A stretch of 59,390 nucleotides of DNA from an uncultured Erysipelotrichaceae bacterium (GCA_949744505.1 CATJXY010000036.1:1-59390), one strand, 5' to 3'; counted from the stretch's first letter, positions 27,612 through 36,731 are shown. Translations and numbers: made by a program. Notes: generated from the sequence alone by a model not told the origin.

Positions 27612-27917
27612 TTATCCCTCAAGAGCTTCAAGATATAAATGATATGTATCGATTCCTTCTTGAAGAAACGATTCAATATCAATATTTTCGATCAAATCAA
27701 ACAACCCATTCTTTTTTTGTGAATCAATCTTTGCTTTTATCTTCTTAATACAAATCTGAATATCTTCTTGCGGTTGTGATAACCAATATTCCAAATAACA
27801 ATTATAGTTATCTTTTTCTAAAATCTCACTCATAATTGAAATATGCCAATCCTCTTCTCCTTTTTTTAATTTGATCATTGTCATATCCATATGCTTTAAT
27901 AATTTTTCACAACTCAT
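27612..27917 (-). CDS. Hypothetical protein (101 aa)
   Basis: The 101-residue protein is soluble, charged and probably helical, with no signal peptide. AAAGGA lies about 10 bases before the ATG. Coding potential is reasonable (ordered acidic/basic helices, for example IKKIKAKIDSQKKNG), but I do not recognise a family. It precedes the riboswitch promoter on the same strand and is probably a separate unit. Confidence 0.55.
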   Translation of the reverse strand: MSCEKLLKHMDMTMIKLKKGEEDWHISIMSEILEKDNYNCYLEYWLSQPQEDIQICIKKIKAKIDSQKKNGLFDLIENIDIESFLQEGIDTYHLYLEALEG

Positions 27918-28047
27918 ACTATCTTTTTCCTTTCTGCCCTTATTTTATCAAAAGCAGTTTGTCGAATCGTGGCTTTTTATGTCATATTATAGAGATTTAT
28001 GAAAAAATTTTGTCAAAGATTGTATTTCTATTTGTTAACTTGTCAAA

Positions 28048-29577
28048 TTATATACTTTTATAAACAATTCTTCCTTCTACTATTGTTAAAACACAATTAA
28101 ACTGTTCATCAAGAATGCACAAATCAGCATCAAATCCTTGTCTTAATGTCCCTTTATGTTCTTCTAAATGTAGAATTTTTGCCGGATTAACACATGCCAT
28201 TTCAACTAATTCACATAAATTAGCATGGCATATATCATGCATATTTCTTAGTCCTTCATTTAAACTCATGGTACTACCGGCTAATCGTCCTGTCTGTGGA
28301 ACATATGCTTTTCCCTCTTTCTTTTCAATCAATAAATCAGAAAAATTATATTGCCCATCCGGCAAAGATTTAGCATTCATAGCGTCAGTAACTAAAATTA
28401 TTCTTTCAGATCCGATTGAATTAAAAGTCATCTTCATGACTTGCGGATCTAAATGAACTGTATCTGTGATCATTTCACAATATCCATTTGAATTAAATGC
28501 CGCTGTCACACATCCCGGATTACGATGAGTATGTTGACTCATTGCATTGTACAGATGTGTATATCCGGATGCTCCATTATCAATCGCAGTCATTGCGCAT
28601 GCACAAGATGCATTTGTATGACCAATCATCATTGCAATTCCCATTTTTTTACCTTTTTCAAGAAGGATATCAGCTCCTTCCTGATTAGGACAAAATGTCA
28701 TGGATTTGATTAATCCCGGCTTTACTTCTGTCATCTCTTCAAATTCTTTTTCATCATATGCCTTAATATAGAGAGGATTCATAACTGCCTTGTATTCTTT
28801 TGAAAGATACGGTCCCTCACTATGAATTCCTAAAAAACAAGCTCCTTCCGCACAAGGATGACATTCTTTATAACTATTTAATATCTTCATCATTCGGTTA
28901 TGTTCAACAACAGTGAGGCTACCTAAAAAACCTGTCACACCATCCTTAATCAAGTCTTTGGAAACTGCATCAATTGTTTCTTGTGTTCCATCTGTAAAGT
29001 CGTGACCCATTGCACCATGAATATGGGTATCAATCATTCCAGGAATAACTATTTGTCCTTTCGCATCAATAACTTCTGAACAATTACAATCAATATTTTC
29101 CGCAATTTCTTCAATTTTCCCATTTTTAATTAAAATCGATCCACATTGTAATTCTGTTTTTTCATCCACTATAATATGTGCATTTTTAATCAAAATAGTA
29201 TGATCATAAATTAAAGAAAGCATTTTTAAAATCGGCTTATCGGCATCAGAAAATGCATAATTTTCTAATTCATCTACACTAACCCATTTCATTTCACTAT
29301 GTGCATTTAAACGAATATTTCCACCTTCAATTTCACAAAGATACGCATGAACTTGAATCTCTTCTTGATCAAAATCAGTGATACTTGTTAGATATTTTAT
29401 TACTTTTACATCTAACTCTAATTCTTCTTTGATTTCTCGGATAACCGCATCTTCATTCGTTTCACCGATTTCCACTTTTCCCCCGGGAAACTCCCATACT
29501 CCCTCATGAGAGCCTTTTCCTCTTTTTGCGATTAAAAATTGTTCATCTTTTTTTATAACACCACATATAACTTTCAT
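28048..29577 (-). CDS. nagA: Nudix hydrolase - N-acetylglucosamine-6-phosphate deacetylase fusion
   Basis: The 509-residue protein joins two complete enzymes. Residues 1-123 are a MutT-like Nudix domain with box G33-x5-E39-x7-REIKEELEL (the usual glycine near the end is E54) and FPGGKVEIGE. Residues about 124-509 are a full NagA amidohydrolase: DTHIHG (H185, H187), IHSEGPYLS (E254), GHTNAS, THLYNAM and LVTDAMNA. NagA deacetylates GlcNAc-6-phosphate; nagB, about 13 kb away, completes the route. No stop or frameshift separates the domains. An internal ATG at codon 119 could allow separate NagA synthesis. Confidence 0.92.
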   Translation of the reverse strand: MKVICGVIKKDEQFLIAKRGKGSHEGVWEFPGGKVEIGETNEDAVIREIKEELELDVKVIKYLTSITDFDQEEIQVHAYLCEIEGGNIRLNAHSEMKWVSVDELENYAFSDADKPILKMLSLIYDHTILIKNAHIIVDEKTELQCGSILIKNGKIEEIAENIDCNCSEVIDAKGQIVIPGMIDTHIHGAMGHDFTDGTQETIDAVSKDLIKDGVTGFLGSLTVVEHNRMMKILNSYKECHPCAEGACFLGIHSEGPYLSKEYKAVMNPLYIKAYDEKEFEEMTEVKPGLIKSMTFCPNQEGADILLEKGKKMGIAMMIGHTNASCACAMTAIDNGASGYTHLYNAMSQHTHRNPGCVTAAFNSNGYCEMITDTVHLDPQVMKMTFNSIGSERIILVTDAMNAKSLPDGQYNFSDLLIEKKEGKAYVPQTGRLAGSTMSLNEGLRNMHDICHANLCELVEMACVNPAKILHLEEHKGTLRQGFDADLCILDEQFNCVLTIVEGRIVYKSI

Positions 29578-29611
29578 ATCTCTCTTTTAAAAGAAAATGC
29601 ACTTACGTGCA

Positions 29612-29941
29612 TTATTCTTCCTCTTCCTCCTCTTTTTCTTTTTTCATTTCCCAATGGCTAAGGATCGCTAATGCAATTCGCATAACAATTATACCTAAAA
29701 CTAATTGTACATCCTGCCAGCTTTTAATTGTAATTGTTTTTAAGATTTCTCCCCCCAAAAGAAATGTCAATCCCAAAGACAATCCATGTAAAAGCATATA
29801 GCTCGTACGACGATTTCTCTTTATGAGATCCATAACACCTCTAATACCGGAACAAATAATAATTAAAACTCCCGCAAACTCAAAGGATATAATTGCCCCT
29901 TCTATAAGTAATAATAATAATTCTTCAAACATTTCAAACAT
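29612..29941 (-). CDS. DUF1622 family membrane protein
   Basis: The 109-residue protein has two to three membrane segments and the family pattern of DUF1622: an N-terminal IISFEFAGVLIIICSGIRG helix, a basic loop, then HGLSLGLTFLLGGEILKTI and GIIVMRIALAILSHWE. The C-terminus is a run of lysine and glutamate (KKEKEEEEEE). Function unknown. It lies 34 bases upstream of the Nudix-NagA gene on the same strand. Confidence 0.85.
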   Translation of the reverse strand: MFEMFEELLLLLIEGAIISFEFAGVLIIICSGIRGVMDLIKRNRRTSYMLLHGLSLGLTFLLGGEILKTITIKSWQDVQLVLGIIVMRIALAILSHWEMKKEKEEEEEE

Positions 29942-30090
29942 AATCTTTTCTCCTAAATCCTACATAAGTATAGCATACTCCTATATTCGTTTCCAGTCTT
30001 AGTTGTTACAAAATCATTTAATAAAAATACAATAGATTGCACAGTATTTTCATATAATCAGTGATATAATATGTGCAAAGGAGCGTTAAT

Positions 30091-30633
30091 ATGAAAAAAA
30101 GAAATGAAGAAATCATTTTATTTATTCTCTTGGAACTCGTTTCTTTTTTTCTATTTACCAAGGGGTCTTGGTTTGTTGATAATTTATCAACTATCGGTAA
30201 TATGCCGGAATATCGTCTAACCTTTTTCTTTTGGGCATTTTTATATACCTTGTGTTTTTTTATTCCTCTTATAAAGATTATTCATTCTTCTTTTTTATAT
30301 CAAACACTAACAAAAACCTCATTATTAACTTTTTGGCTTAGTATATTCATTCCATTCGATGTAAATTCAACTGATTTTCCATCTGTTCTCCATGTTCCTT
30401 TTGCTTCAATATCTTTGATTTGTATTTTTTTATCACTCTTATATATTATTAATTATTTAAAAGAAAGCTATCCCCAATATTATTTTCATTTAATTAAACA
30501 AATACAAATATTGATTATAATCATCGCACTTCCAATTTTGATCTTCTCACAAATAAACAGTATCGTCGAATTACTTTTTATTACCCTAATCATACCGCTT
30601 ATTAACAATATAGTATCTATAATAAAATCATAA
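30091..30633 (+). CDS. Integral membrane protein of unknown function
   Basis: The 180-residue protein is strongly hydrophobic with about six predicted membrane segments and short basic loops. The start at 30091 (MKKRNEEIIL) is chosen because AAAGGAG (30077-30083) precedes it; a longer frame begins 18 bases earlier without one. A -10-like TATAAT occurs twice upstream (30053-30058 and 30065-30070). I do not recognise a family. It stands alone, with a terminator after it. Confidence 0.7.
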   Translation: MKKRNEEIILFILLELVSFFLFTKGSWFVDNLSTIGNMPEYRLTFFFWAFLYTLCFFIPLIKIIHSSFLYQTLTKTSLLTFWLSIFIPFDVNSTDFPSVLHVPFASISLICIFLSLLYIINYLKESYPQYYFHLIKQIQILIIIIALPILIFSQINSIVELLFITLIIPLINNIVSIIKS

Positions 30634-30700
30634 ATGAACTAAAAAATGCAGTAACCTGTATCATCTATAATATAAATTAATATTTAATTTCGATAAGAAA

Positions 30701-30743
30701 AAAGTAATTGTATATATATTCAAAATACAATTACTTTTTTTCA
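30701..30743. terminator. Bidirectional terminator
   Basis: AAAGTAATTGTAT (30701-30713) pairs exactly with ATACAATTACTTT (30725-30737), with A- and T-runs outside. It lies between the membrane protein gene (+) and the antiporter gene (-). Confidence 0.8.
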
Positions 30744-30768
30744 TTAAGAGATAATCAATACATACTTT

Positions 30769-31938
30769 TTACATAATTTCCTTAGCTTTTTTCAAAGCTA
30801 CCTTTGTCATGAGCGGTCCGATTAATTCATAAATAACTGTTCCGCATAAAATAATTGTTTTAATTTGCTGTCCATATTCCGGCACCACACTCATCGTAGT
30901 ACCGGCAAGACCAATCGCAACACCGGCTTGCGGAATTAAGGTTAATCCTAAATATTTTTGTACTTTATCTTCAACTTTGCAAAGCTTACCACCAAGATAA
31001 GCTCCGAAAACTTTTCCGAAAACACGAAAAATAATATAAATTAAACCAATCATTCCTACACTTTGTAACACAGAAATATTTAGTTCTGCACCACTCAAAA
31101 AGAAAAAAAGCATAAAAATTGGTGCGCTCATCCGATCAGTCAATTCAAAAACTTGCTCATACTGATTGCTTAAGTTCACAAATACAGCGGACATCATCAT
31201 ACAACATAATAAATTTGATATTTGTAATTCATCACAAATTCCTAAACTAGCAAATACCATCGCAATTGCAATACATAAACGATTATCACGTGAATGAAAG
31301 CATTTAACTAACCAAGAAAAAGCAAGCCCTAATACAATCCCAACACCAAATGCTTCAATAATCTCTATAAGTGGTTTCAATAAGGATAAAAATAACGAAG
31401 TTGTATTTGGATCTTGTATTGATTTAGCCAATGAGATACTTAAACCAAATGCTATCAATGCTACGGCATCATCAATGGCAACTACCGGTAAAAGTGTACT
31501 TGTCAAAGGTCCTTTTGCTTTGTATTGTTTAACCACCATTAATGTTGCAGCAGGTGCTGTTGCCGCAGCGATTGAACCTAAACATAGTGAAAAAGCAACA
31601 TCATTTCCAGAAAGTATCAAAACAATATCTACAGCAAAAACAGCCATCAGCCCCTCTAAAAATGCAATGACAACAGGTGTCTTTCCAACTTCTTTCAAAT
31701 AAGAGAGCTTAAATTCTGCTCCAATTGACAGAGCAATAAATCCCAAGGCCGCTTCTGGGATAAGACTCAATTGTACCAGATTATCTTCCGTTAACAAACC
31801 AAGACAATAAGGACCCGCTATAAGCCCTACAATTAAATAGCCCGTTACATTAGGAAGTTTAATCAATTTTGCAATTCTTCCCGCCAACATTGACAATAAA
31901 ATACAACAAGTTAATGTTGTAAAAACATTTAGTGACAT
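30769..31938 (-). CDS. CPA2-type cation:proton antiporter
   Basis: The 389-residue protein has about twelve membrane segments and the Na+/H+ exchanger fold (GRIAKLIKLPNVTGYLIVGLIAGP near the N-terminus, AAATAPAATLMVVKQ and the central VVAIDDAVALIAFGL with two aspartates typical of the CPA2 ion site). It ends without RCK/TrkA-N domains. Its start overlaps the PII-like gene by 10 bases, suggesting that this small protein replaces the regulatory domain. The cation (Na+ or K+) is unknown. Confidence 0.88.
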   Translation of the reverse strand: MSLNVFTTLTCCILLSMLAGRIAKLIKLPNVTGYLIVGLIAGPYCLGLLTEDNLVQLSLIPEAALGFIALSIGAEFKLSYLKEVGKTPVVIAFLEGLMAVFAVDIVLILSGNDVAFSLCLGSIAAATAPAATLMVVKQYKAKGPLTSTLLPVVAIDDAVALIAFGLSISLAKSIQDPNTTSLFLSLLKPLIEIIEAFGVGIVLGLAFSWLVKCFHSRDNRLCIAIAMVFASLGICDELQISNLLCCMMMSAVFVNLSNQYEQVFELTDRMSAPIFMLFFFLSGAELNISVLQSVGMIGLIYIIFRVFGKVFGAYLGGKLCKVEDKVQKYLGLTLIPQAGVAIGLAGTTMSVVPEYGQQIKTIILCGTVIYELIGPLMTKVALKKAKEIM

Positions 31939-32276
31939 TCTTCACCAACCAGCCCTTCACAATAATAGACAGGCACACTCAATAAAATCCCTGTATTTGG
32001 TTTTGAAAGATCACCAACAACACTTTTTATGACACCCGTAGTCTTGATAATTTCATCATCTTTTACAGCCATAAGCATTACTTTACTAGGCTGATGATAG
32101 CTTGTCATCATTGCCCGAAGTGCACCAAACATCGGTACATCTTCCATATTTGCAAGTGATTCTCCCATTCCATGACCATCTAAAATCGTACAGCCATGAA
32201 TTCCATTTTCCGCTAATGTTTTTAAAAGTTTTTCAATTAATTCTGCTTGTTTTAAAATTAAAATCAAAAGTTGCAT
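31929..32276 (-). CDS. PII-like signalling protein paired with the antiporter
   Basis: The 115-residue protein has the PII ferredoxin-like fold order: MQLLILILKQAELIEKLLKTLAENG, then GHGMGESLANMEDVPMFGALRAM in place of a T-loop, then VMLMAVKDDEIIKTTGVIKSVVGDL. The canonical T-loop tyrosine is absent, so it is a PII-like protein rather than GlnB. The start at 32276 follows GAAGGAAGAG. Genetic coupling to the antiporter suggests control of transport by a nucleotide or anion ligand. Confidence 0.78.
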   Translation of the reverse strand: MQLLILILKQAELIEKLLKTLAENGIHGCTILDGHGMGESLANMEDVPMFGALRAMMTSYHQPSKVMLMAVKDDEIIKTTGVIKSVVGDLSKPNTGILLSVPVYYCEGLVGEECH

Positions 32277-32424
32277 ACTCTTCCTTCTTTCCAACGAAAA
32301 ACTATTATACTCTTTTTTCATTTCGATTCAATATTTTTATAAAAAATGATACCCTTATTTTCATAATTTCTTTTATCAACATTAAAAAAAGTAAGCACTC
32401 TTTTTATGCCTACTTTAATCATAT

Positions 32425-33222
32425 TTATAAACTATAAATCGCAACATCTAAATTTTCAAAACATTTTGTCGCAATATCCACTGCAACATCACCTTTAAAG
32501 AAAAGCATTGTACAATTTCCGACTTTTTCTTTGTTGACAATATTGTTATTTTCTAGAATTTTACCTATTTCAGTAAAATCACCACTATCCAAATCAATAT
32601 CAAGATATTTCTTCCATTGTGGCTTATCATTGACTAACATACAGGATCCTTGTAAGATAACCGGTCTAATACCACTTCGGTATTCTGCAAGATGCAATAA
32701 AGTACAATTATCATATCCAACACCCAAAAGTAGCACATGCCCTCGCAGTTCATACAATCTTGCAAGTGGTGATTCTTCAGAAAGTGAAAAATGCAATGAT
32801 TGATGATTACATAACAATTTTGCATATTTTCCCCAAGCAACAAAGGCACAACAAGGATGATTAGAAATAACAACCCCTTCTCTTCTTCTCAAATTGTCTA
32901 CAATAGCCCCCATATGAAATGTATCTACACTTTTCTTATCATAAGCAGGCATATTTGCTCGAATTTCATCAAAAAGTTCTCTTTTTGCAGGTGGGTTTTC
33001 CCACGAAGATGGTTCAGTATTATTGGAAGCCTGCATTGGCATAAGTAAAGTTCCTTCATAACCTACAGCTTCAATCAATGCATCCACTACTGTTTGTGCA
33101 CCACCTACAACATATCCAAAAGAACTTAAAGAACTATGCACTTCAAGAATCATTCCTTCCTGAACCCCGATTTCTTTAAAATGTGTAAGTAAATCTGTTT
33201 TTGTCACTATTTGTTCAATCAT
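32425..33222 (-). CDS. AAC(3) family N-acetyltransferase
   Basis: The 265-residue protein matches the aminoglycoside 3-N-acetyltransferase family: LEVHSSLSSFGYVVGGAQTVVDALIEAVG, GTLLMPMQASN and HPCCAFVAWGKYA, then GHVLLLGVGYDNCTLLHLAE. Many chromosomal homologues (YokD-like) do not confer resistance and their substrate is unknown. The start overlaps the thioredoxin-like lipoprotein gene by 4 bases, placing it at the end of the pseudouridine operon. Confidence 0.85.
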   Translation of the reverse strand: MIEQIVTKTDLLTHFKEIGVQEGMILEVHSSLSSFGYVVGGAQTVVDALIEAVGYEGTLLMPMQASNNTEPSSWENPPAKRELFDEIRANMPAYDKKSVDTFHMGAIVDNLRRREGVVISNHPCCAFVAWGKYAKLLCNHQSLHFSLSEESPLARLYELRGHVLLLGVGYDNCTLLHLAEYRSGIRPVILQGSCMLVNDKPQWKKYLDIDLDSGDFTEIGKILENNNIVNKEKVGNCTMLFFKGDVAVDIATKCFENLDVAIYSL

Positions 33223-33644
33223 TTTAATACTCCTGTTTCACTTAACCATTCTTTAAACTTTCGATATGATGTGTTACTGACAACACGAAATTCTGTTATC
33301 TCACCGTCAATTACAACAAAAGCAGTCGGTGTATAAAGTAGCTTAGGTGTATATTTTTCCTTAAAGGAAGTAAATTCATTTTCATCTTCCGTATCCATTT
33401 CCAAATAATAAATATTCATTTCATTACTTTTAGCAAACTGCTCTGCAATCGGTCTGAATTCTTTACAGGAAGCACAAGTAGTTTGCCCTATATAAAAGAT
33501 AAATGTTTGATTTTCATCCATCAGCTGAATAATTTCTTTAATAGAACTATGAATAACCTTCCCTTCAGTATTTTTCTTATCTCGACAGCCACCTAACAAT
33601 ACTAAGAAAAGAAGACAACATAAAATAAAGTATTTCTTTTTCAT
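33219..33644 (-). CDS. Thioredoxin-like lipoprotein
   Basis: The 141-residue protein has a lipoprotein signal (LLFLVLLGGC, Cys20) and a thioredoxin fold with CASC (in GQTTCASCKEF), FYIGQTTC strand and a TPTAFVVIDGE strand with cis-proline. It would act on disulfides at the outer membrane face. It sits between psuG and the AAC(3)-like gene in the same direction; its link to pseudouridine salvage is unclear. Confidence 0.8.
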   Translation of the reverse strand: MKKKYFILCCLLFLVLLGGCRDKKNTEGKVIHSSIKEIIQLMDENQTFIFYIGQTTCASCKEFRPIAEQFAKSNEMNIYYLEMDTEDENEFTSFKEKYTPKLLYTPTAFVVIDGEITEFRVVSNTSYRKFKEWLSETGVLK

Positions 33645-33659
33645 AGATATTCCAAGAGT

Positions 33660-34580
33660 CTATCTAATCTCTTTATTCTTGCAAATTTCAGTAGCAATTG
33701 CTGTTCCGACAATTGCATTGTTAAAGACAAGTTGAATATTACTTGCAAGAGATTTTCCTTCAGTTGCATCGGCAATTGTTTTCAACAAGAACGGTGTACA
33801 GTCTTTTCCTTTAACTCCGGATTTCTTCATTTCAATCAATGCATTATCAATATAGCTATTAATTACTTTCGGATCCATCGCATATTCTTCTGGAATCGGA
33901 TTAGAAATAATCACTCCGCCATTTAGCCCAAGAGATCTTTTAACAGTGATTGCATCAGCAATTTCCTTTGCATCTTTCATATTATAATCAACTTTTAGTC
34001 CAGAAGTACGACTATAGAACGCAGCCAACTCATCACTTTGATATCCTAATACAGGAACACCAAAAGTTTCCAAATATTCCAGGGTAAGAGGCAAATCTAA
34101 AATAGCCTTTGCTCCAGCACAAACAACGGTTACATTGGTATGAGCTAATTCCTGTAAATCTGCTGAAATATCAAATGTTTGCTGAGCCTCACGATGAACT
34201 CCACCGATTCCTCCTGTAACAAACACTTCAATACCTGCCTGAGCAGCCAAAATCATCGTTGTTGCTACAGTTGTAGCACCCCATTGTTTTTTTGCCATAA
34301 TTACCGGCAGATCACGACGAGATACTTTAGCGATGCTCATCCCACGTTTTCCAAATTCTTCAATTTCTTCCGGACTCATTCCAACTACACCAACACCCTC
34401 AATAATACCAATCGTAGCAGGAATACCTCCATGATCACGAACAATCTTCTCAACCTGCAATGCCGTCTCAACATTTTGAGGATATGGCATACCGTGGGAG
34501 ATAATAGTAGACTCCAAGGCAATTACCGGTTTATTTGCAGCTAAAGCCGCCTTCACTTCTTCACTTACTCGAATGTACAT
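33660..34580 (-). CDS. psuG: Pseudouridine-5'-phosphate glycosidase
   Basis: The 306-residue enzyme splits pseudouridine 5'-phosphate into uracil and ribose 5-phosphate. Motifs include ALESTIISHGMPYPQN, TIGIIEGVGVVG, the lysine region RDLPVIMAKKQWGATTVATTM, and FVTGGIGGVHR. Length is typical. Its start overlaps psuK by 16 bases. Confidence 0.96.
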   Translation of the reverse strand: MYIRVSEEVKAALAANKPVIALESTIISHGMPYPQNVETALQVEKIVRDHGGIPATIGIIEGVGVVGMSPEEIEEFGKRGMSIAKVSRRDLPVIMAKKQWGATTVATTMILAAQAGIEVFVTGGIGGVHREAQQTFDISADLQELAHTNVTVVCAGAKAILDLPLTLEYLETFGVPVLGYQSDELAAFYSRTSGLKVDYNMKDAKEIADAITVKRSLGLNGGVIISNPIPEEYAMDPKVINSYIDNALIEMKKSGVKGKDCTPFLLKTIADATEGKSLASNIQLVFNNAIVGTAIATEICKNKEIR

Positions 34581-35509
34581 AATATTTTCCTTTCTAATCT
34601 TTGTTTTTTTCTCATTTCTTGAATTTTTTCAAAACTCAAATCACTAACAACCGTATCTTCACTGCTGATTGTAATCATAGATGCAATCACTGCATTTTCG
34701 GCACTTTCTTCTACTGGAAGTCCCATGTTTCGATAAGAAACATACGTTGCTAAAAAACAATCTCCAGCACCGGTTGTATTTACTGCTTCTATTTTATCAT
34801 GTTTTATTGCAAAAATCTTCTCTGAATTCCCAATCAAGACACCTTTTTCTCCACGTGTAAGTAAAACCTCACTTACTCCTTTTTTCAGCATGATATTTAC
34901 TGCTTCGAGGGCACTTGCATCATCGATTACATCAAAACCACAATAGCAAGAGGCCTCTAATTCATTTGGTTTAATAATATTCAACTGAGATAAATAATCT
35001 GTAGCCTTAATTGCTTTTGAAGTAGAAATCGGATCTAATACAATTTTACAATTTGAATGTTGAATGATCTTACCAATTATTTCTTTTGAAAGATTTGTAT
35101 CTAGGATAAGATAATCATTCGAATCAAGTTCTTGTAATGCTCTTAAAATCCAAGATATGTCAAGATGTTTTAAGATATTCATATCACTGATGGCAACACT
35201 TAAGTCATGATTTTCATCCATAATTGCCATGTAAGTTGATGACATTTCGTCTACTTCTTTTAAATAACGAATATCCATTCCTTTGTTTTCACAATCTTTT
35301 TTTAGCATTTGACCATTGGCATCGTTTCCAATAACACTGACAAATATTGTATTTTGTTTCAAGTTACAGCAATTCTCAGCAATATTTCTTCCTACTCCAC
35401 CAAATGTTACATGAATTTTCCCGGGATTAGAATCTTTTGAAATCAAATGATGACTGCTAATTCCTAATATATCAATATTTGCTCCACCAATAACTAAAAT
35501 TTTTCCCAT
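34565..35509 (-). CDS. psuK: Pseudouridine kinase (PfkB family)
   Basis: The 314-residue PfkB kinase phosphorylates pseudouridine before PsuG cleavage. It has VTFGGVGRNIAENC at the substrate site and the ATP/catalytic motif NTTGAGDCFLATY. Position directly upstream of psuG with overlap identifies it among PfkB kinases. It follows the phosphodiesterase gene by 9 bases. Confidence 0.93.
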   Translation of the reverse strand: MGKILVIGGANIDILGISSHHLISKDSNPGKIHVTFGGVGRNIAENCCNLKQNTIFVSVIGNDANGQMLKKDCENKGMDIRYLKEVDEMSSTYMAIMDENHDLSVAISDMNILKHLDISWILRALQELDSNDYLILDTNLSKEIIGKIIQHSNCKIVLDPISTSKAIKATDYLSQLNIIKPNELEASCYCGFDVIDDASALEAVNIMLKKGVSEVLLTRGEKGVLIGNSEKIFAIKHDKIEAVNTTGAGDCFLATYVSYRNMGLPVEESAENAVIASMITISSEDTVVSDLSFEKIQEMRKKQRLERKILCTFE

Positions 35510-35518
35510 ATTCGCAAC

Positions 35519-36631
35519 CTAGTTTTTACTAAAGCAAATAAGTGGGATCATCATTTCAGCCTCCGTCATCCCTGCATGATTTCCAATCATATCAACATCT
35601 CTGCTTTCACTGTAAAATAAAGCAACATCACTGATTGCACATGCGATGAAATCACCGATAAATCGAAGTCCAGCGGCATTCTCTTTATAGGTTCCAAATA
35701 AATTCTTTTCAAGAACTTCTTCTTTTGTATAAAGAATAAATGCATCTCCATAAATTCTATTAAACATTTCTTTAAATTTATTATGATATTCTGATTTAAT
35801 TTTAAAATTAATCGTTCTCGGCTCAATGCTCGGTAACAATTCAAACATTTCACATAATTCAGGATAATCATTCATATAACAAATTTTTGTATCAATTTGA
35901 CTGTGATCCGCAATCACAATAACTCCAACATCTTCTGCCAACTCAGCTTCAAGTTTAGCAAGTTGATCATCAATATCATGCAATGCTTCCACTGTTTCTT
36001 TAACATCTACACCAATGTTGTGCATTAAAGAATCAAATTTATCCCAATATGCATAAAGATAACGTAATTCTTTATCTTTACTTAGCTCTATTAAGCGCGT
36101 ACACATTTCTGCAAAACTCTTACAACCATCCGGACGAAATGCCGGGTAAACTTCTGTAGCCTTGATTCCTTTTTCTTGTAATTCTGCCTGTATCGTACCA
36201 GTCGGTATAACTTTATATGCATAATCAGGTGTAGCAATCGTTTCACCTGTATAATAATCTTTATTTAAAAAAGGAATTAAATAGTGATCAATTTCATTGA
36301 AATATTGTTGCCATCCTAACCATCCGGTTTGAAGTGGAGTCATACCACATTGAATTGCCGTAGTTGCCGCAACTGTCGTTGGTGGATAAACTGTTTCAAC
36401 TTCGCGAATAAGATATTTTTTTAAAAATCCATTCTCTTTCGCATGTCTTGCAATCAGATCTGCCCCCATTCCATCCACAAGCACCAATTGAATCTGTCTG
36501 AATTGATGTTTGTTAAACCAATTTAAAATCTCCTCATCTACGTCCATATAAGTGTTAAGTCCTTCATATTTTCTGATTGAATTAATCACTTTCAAAATAT
36601 TATTTTGATATGTAGGAAAATGTATTTTCAT
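35519..36631 (-). CDS. Alkaline phosphatase superfamily nucleotide pyrophosphatase/phosphodiesterase
   Basis: The 370-residue protein has LVLVDGMGADLI (metal Asp), YPPTTVAATTAIQCG with the nucleophile threonine, VIVIADHSQID and NHAGMTEAEMMIPLI with metal-binding histidines. This is the NPP/phosphodiesterase branch of the superfamily. No signal peptide, so cytoplasmic. Start at 36631 (MKIHFPTY) is set by GGAGGG upstream. As first gene of the psu operon it may release pseudouridine from a nucleotide; this is inference. Confidence 0.85.
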   Translation of the reverse strand: MKIHFPTYQNNILKVINSIRKYEGLNTYMDVDEEILNWFNKHQFRQIQLVLVDGMGADLIARHAKENGFLKKYLIREVETVYPPTTVAATTAIQCGMTPLQTGWLGWQQYFNEIDHYLIPFLNKDYYTGETIATPDYAYKVIPTGTIQAELQEKGIKATEVYPAFRPDGCKSFAEMCTRLIELSKDKELRYLYAYWDKFDSLMHNIGVDVKETVEALHDIDDQLAKLEAELAEDVGVIVIADHSQIDTKICYMNDYPELCEMFELLPSIEPRTINFKIKSEYHNKFKEMFNRIYGDAFILYTKEEVLEKNLFGTYKENAAGLRFIGDFIACAISDVALFYSESRDVDMIGNHAGMTEAEMMIPLICFSKN

Positions 36632-36661
36632 AAGTGTCTCCCTCCTTCTATTTAAGAAATT

Positions 36662-36690
36662 ATTATATCGTATCTCAATTTTATTGACAA
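36662..36690 (-). promoter_or_regulatory. Promoter of the pseudouridine operon
   Basis: On the minus strand TTGTCA (36685-36690) and TATAAT (36662-36667) are separated by 17 bases. Confidence 0.75.
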
Positions 36691-36723
36691 GAAAATAGTT
36701 GTGCAAAAAACACAACTATTTTC
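36691..36723 (-). terminator. Terminator after the 2-oxoacid oxidoreductase
   Basis: AAAATAGTTGTG (36692-36703) mirrors CACAACTATTTT (36711-36722), a 12-bp perfect stem immediately after the gene at 36732. Confidence 0.7.
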
Positions 36724-36731
36724 CAACAACT

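Noticed and set aside
27341-27748. 136-codon frame on the plus strand opposite the exchanger leader
   Set aside because: It covers the riboswitch, its terminator and the promoter on the opposite strand, and has no ribosome binding site or recognisable domain.
28048-29577. Two adjacent genes joined by a sequencing error
   Set aside because: The frame is uninterrupted and the linker between the domains reads as ordinary coding sequence; no evidence of error, although relatives should be compared.
32425-33222. Aminoglycoside resistance gene
   Set aside because: The family match is clear, but chromosomal AAC(3)-like proteins often lack resistance activity and the gene sits in a salvage operon.
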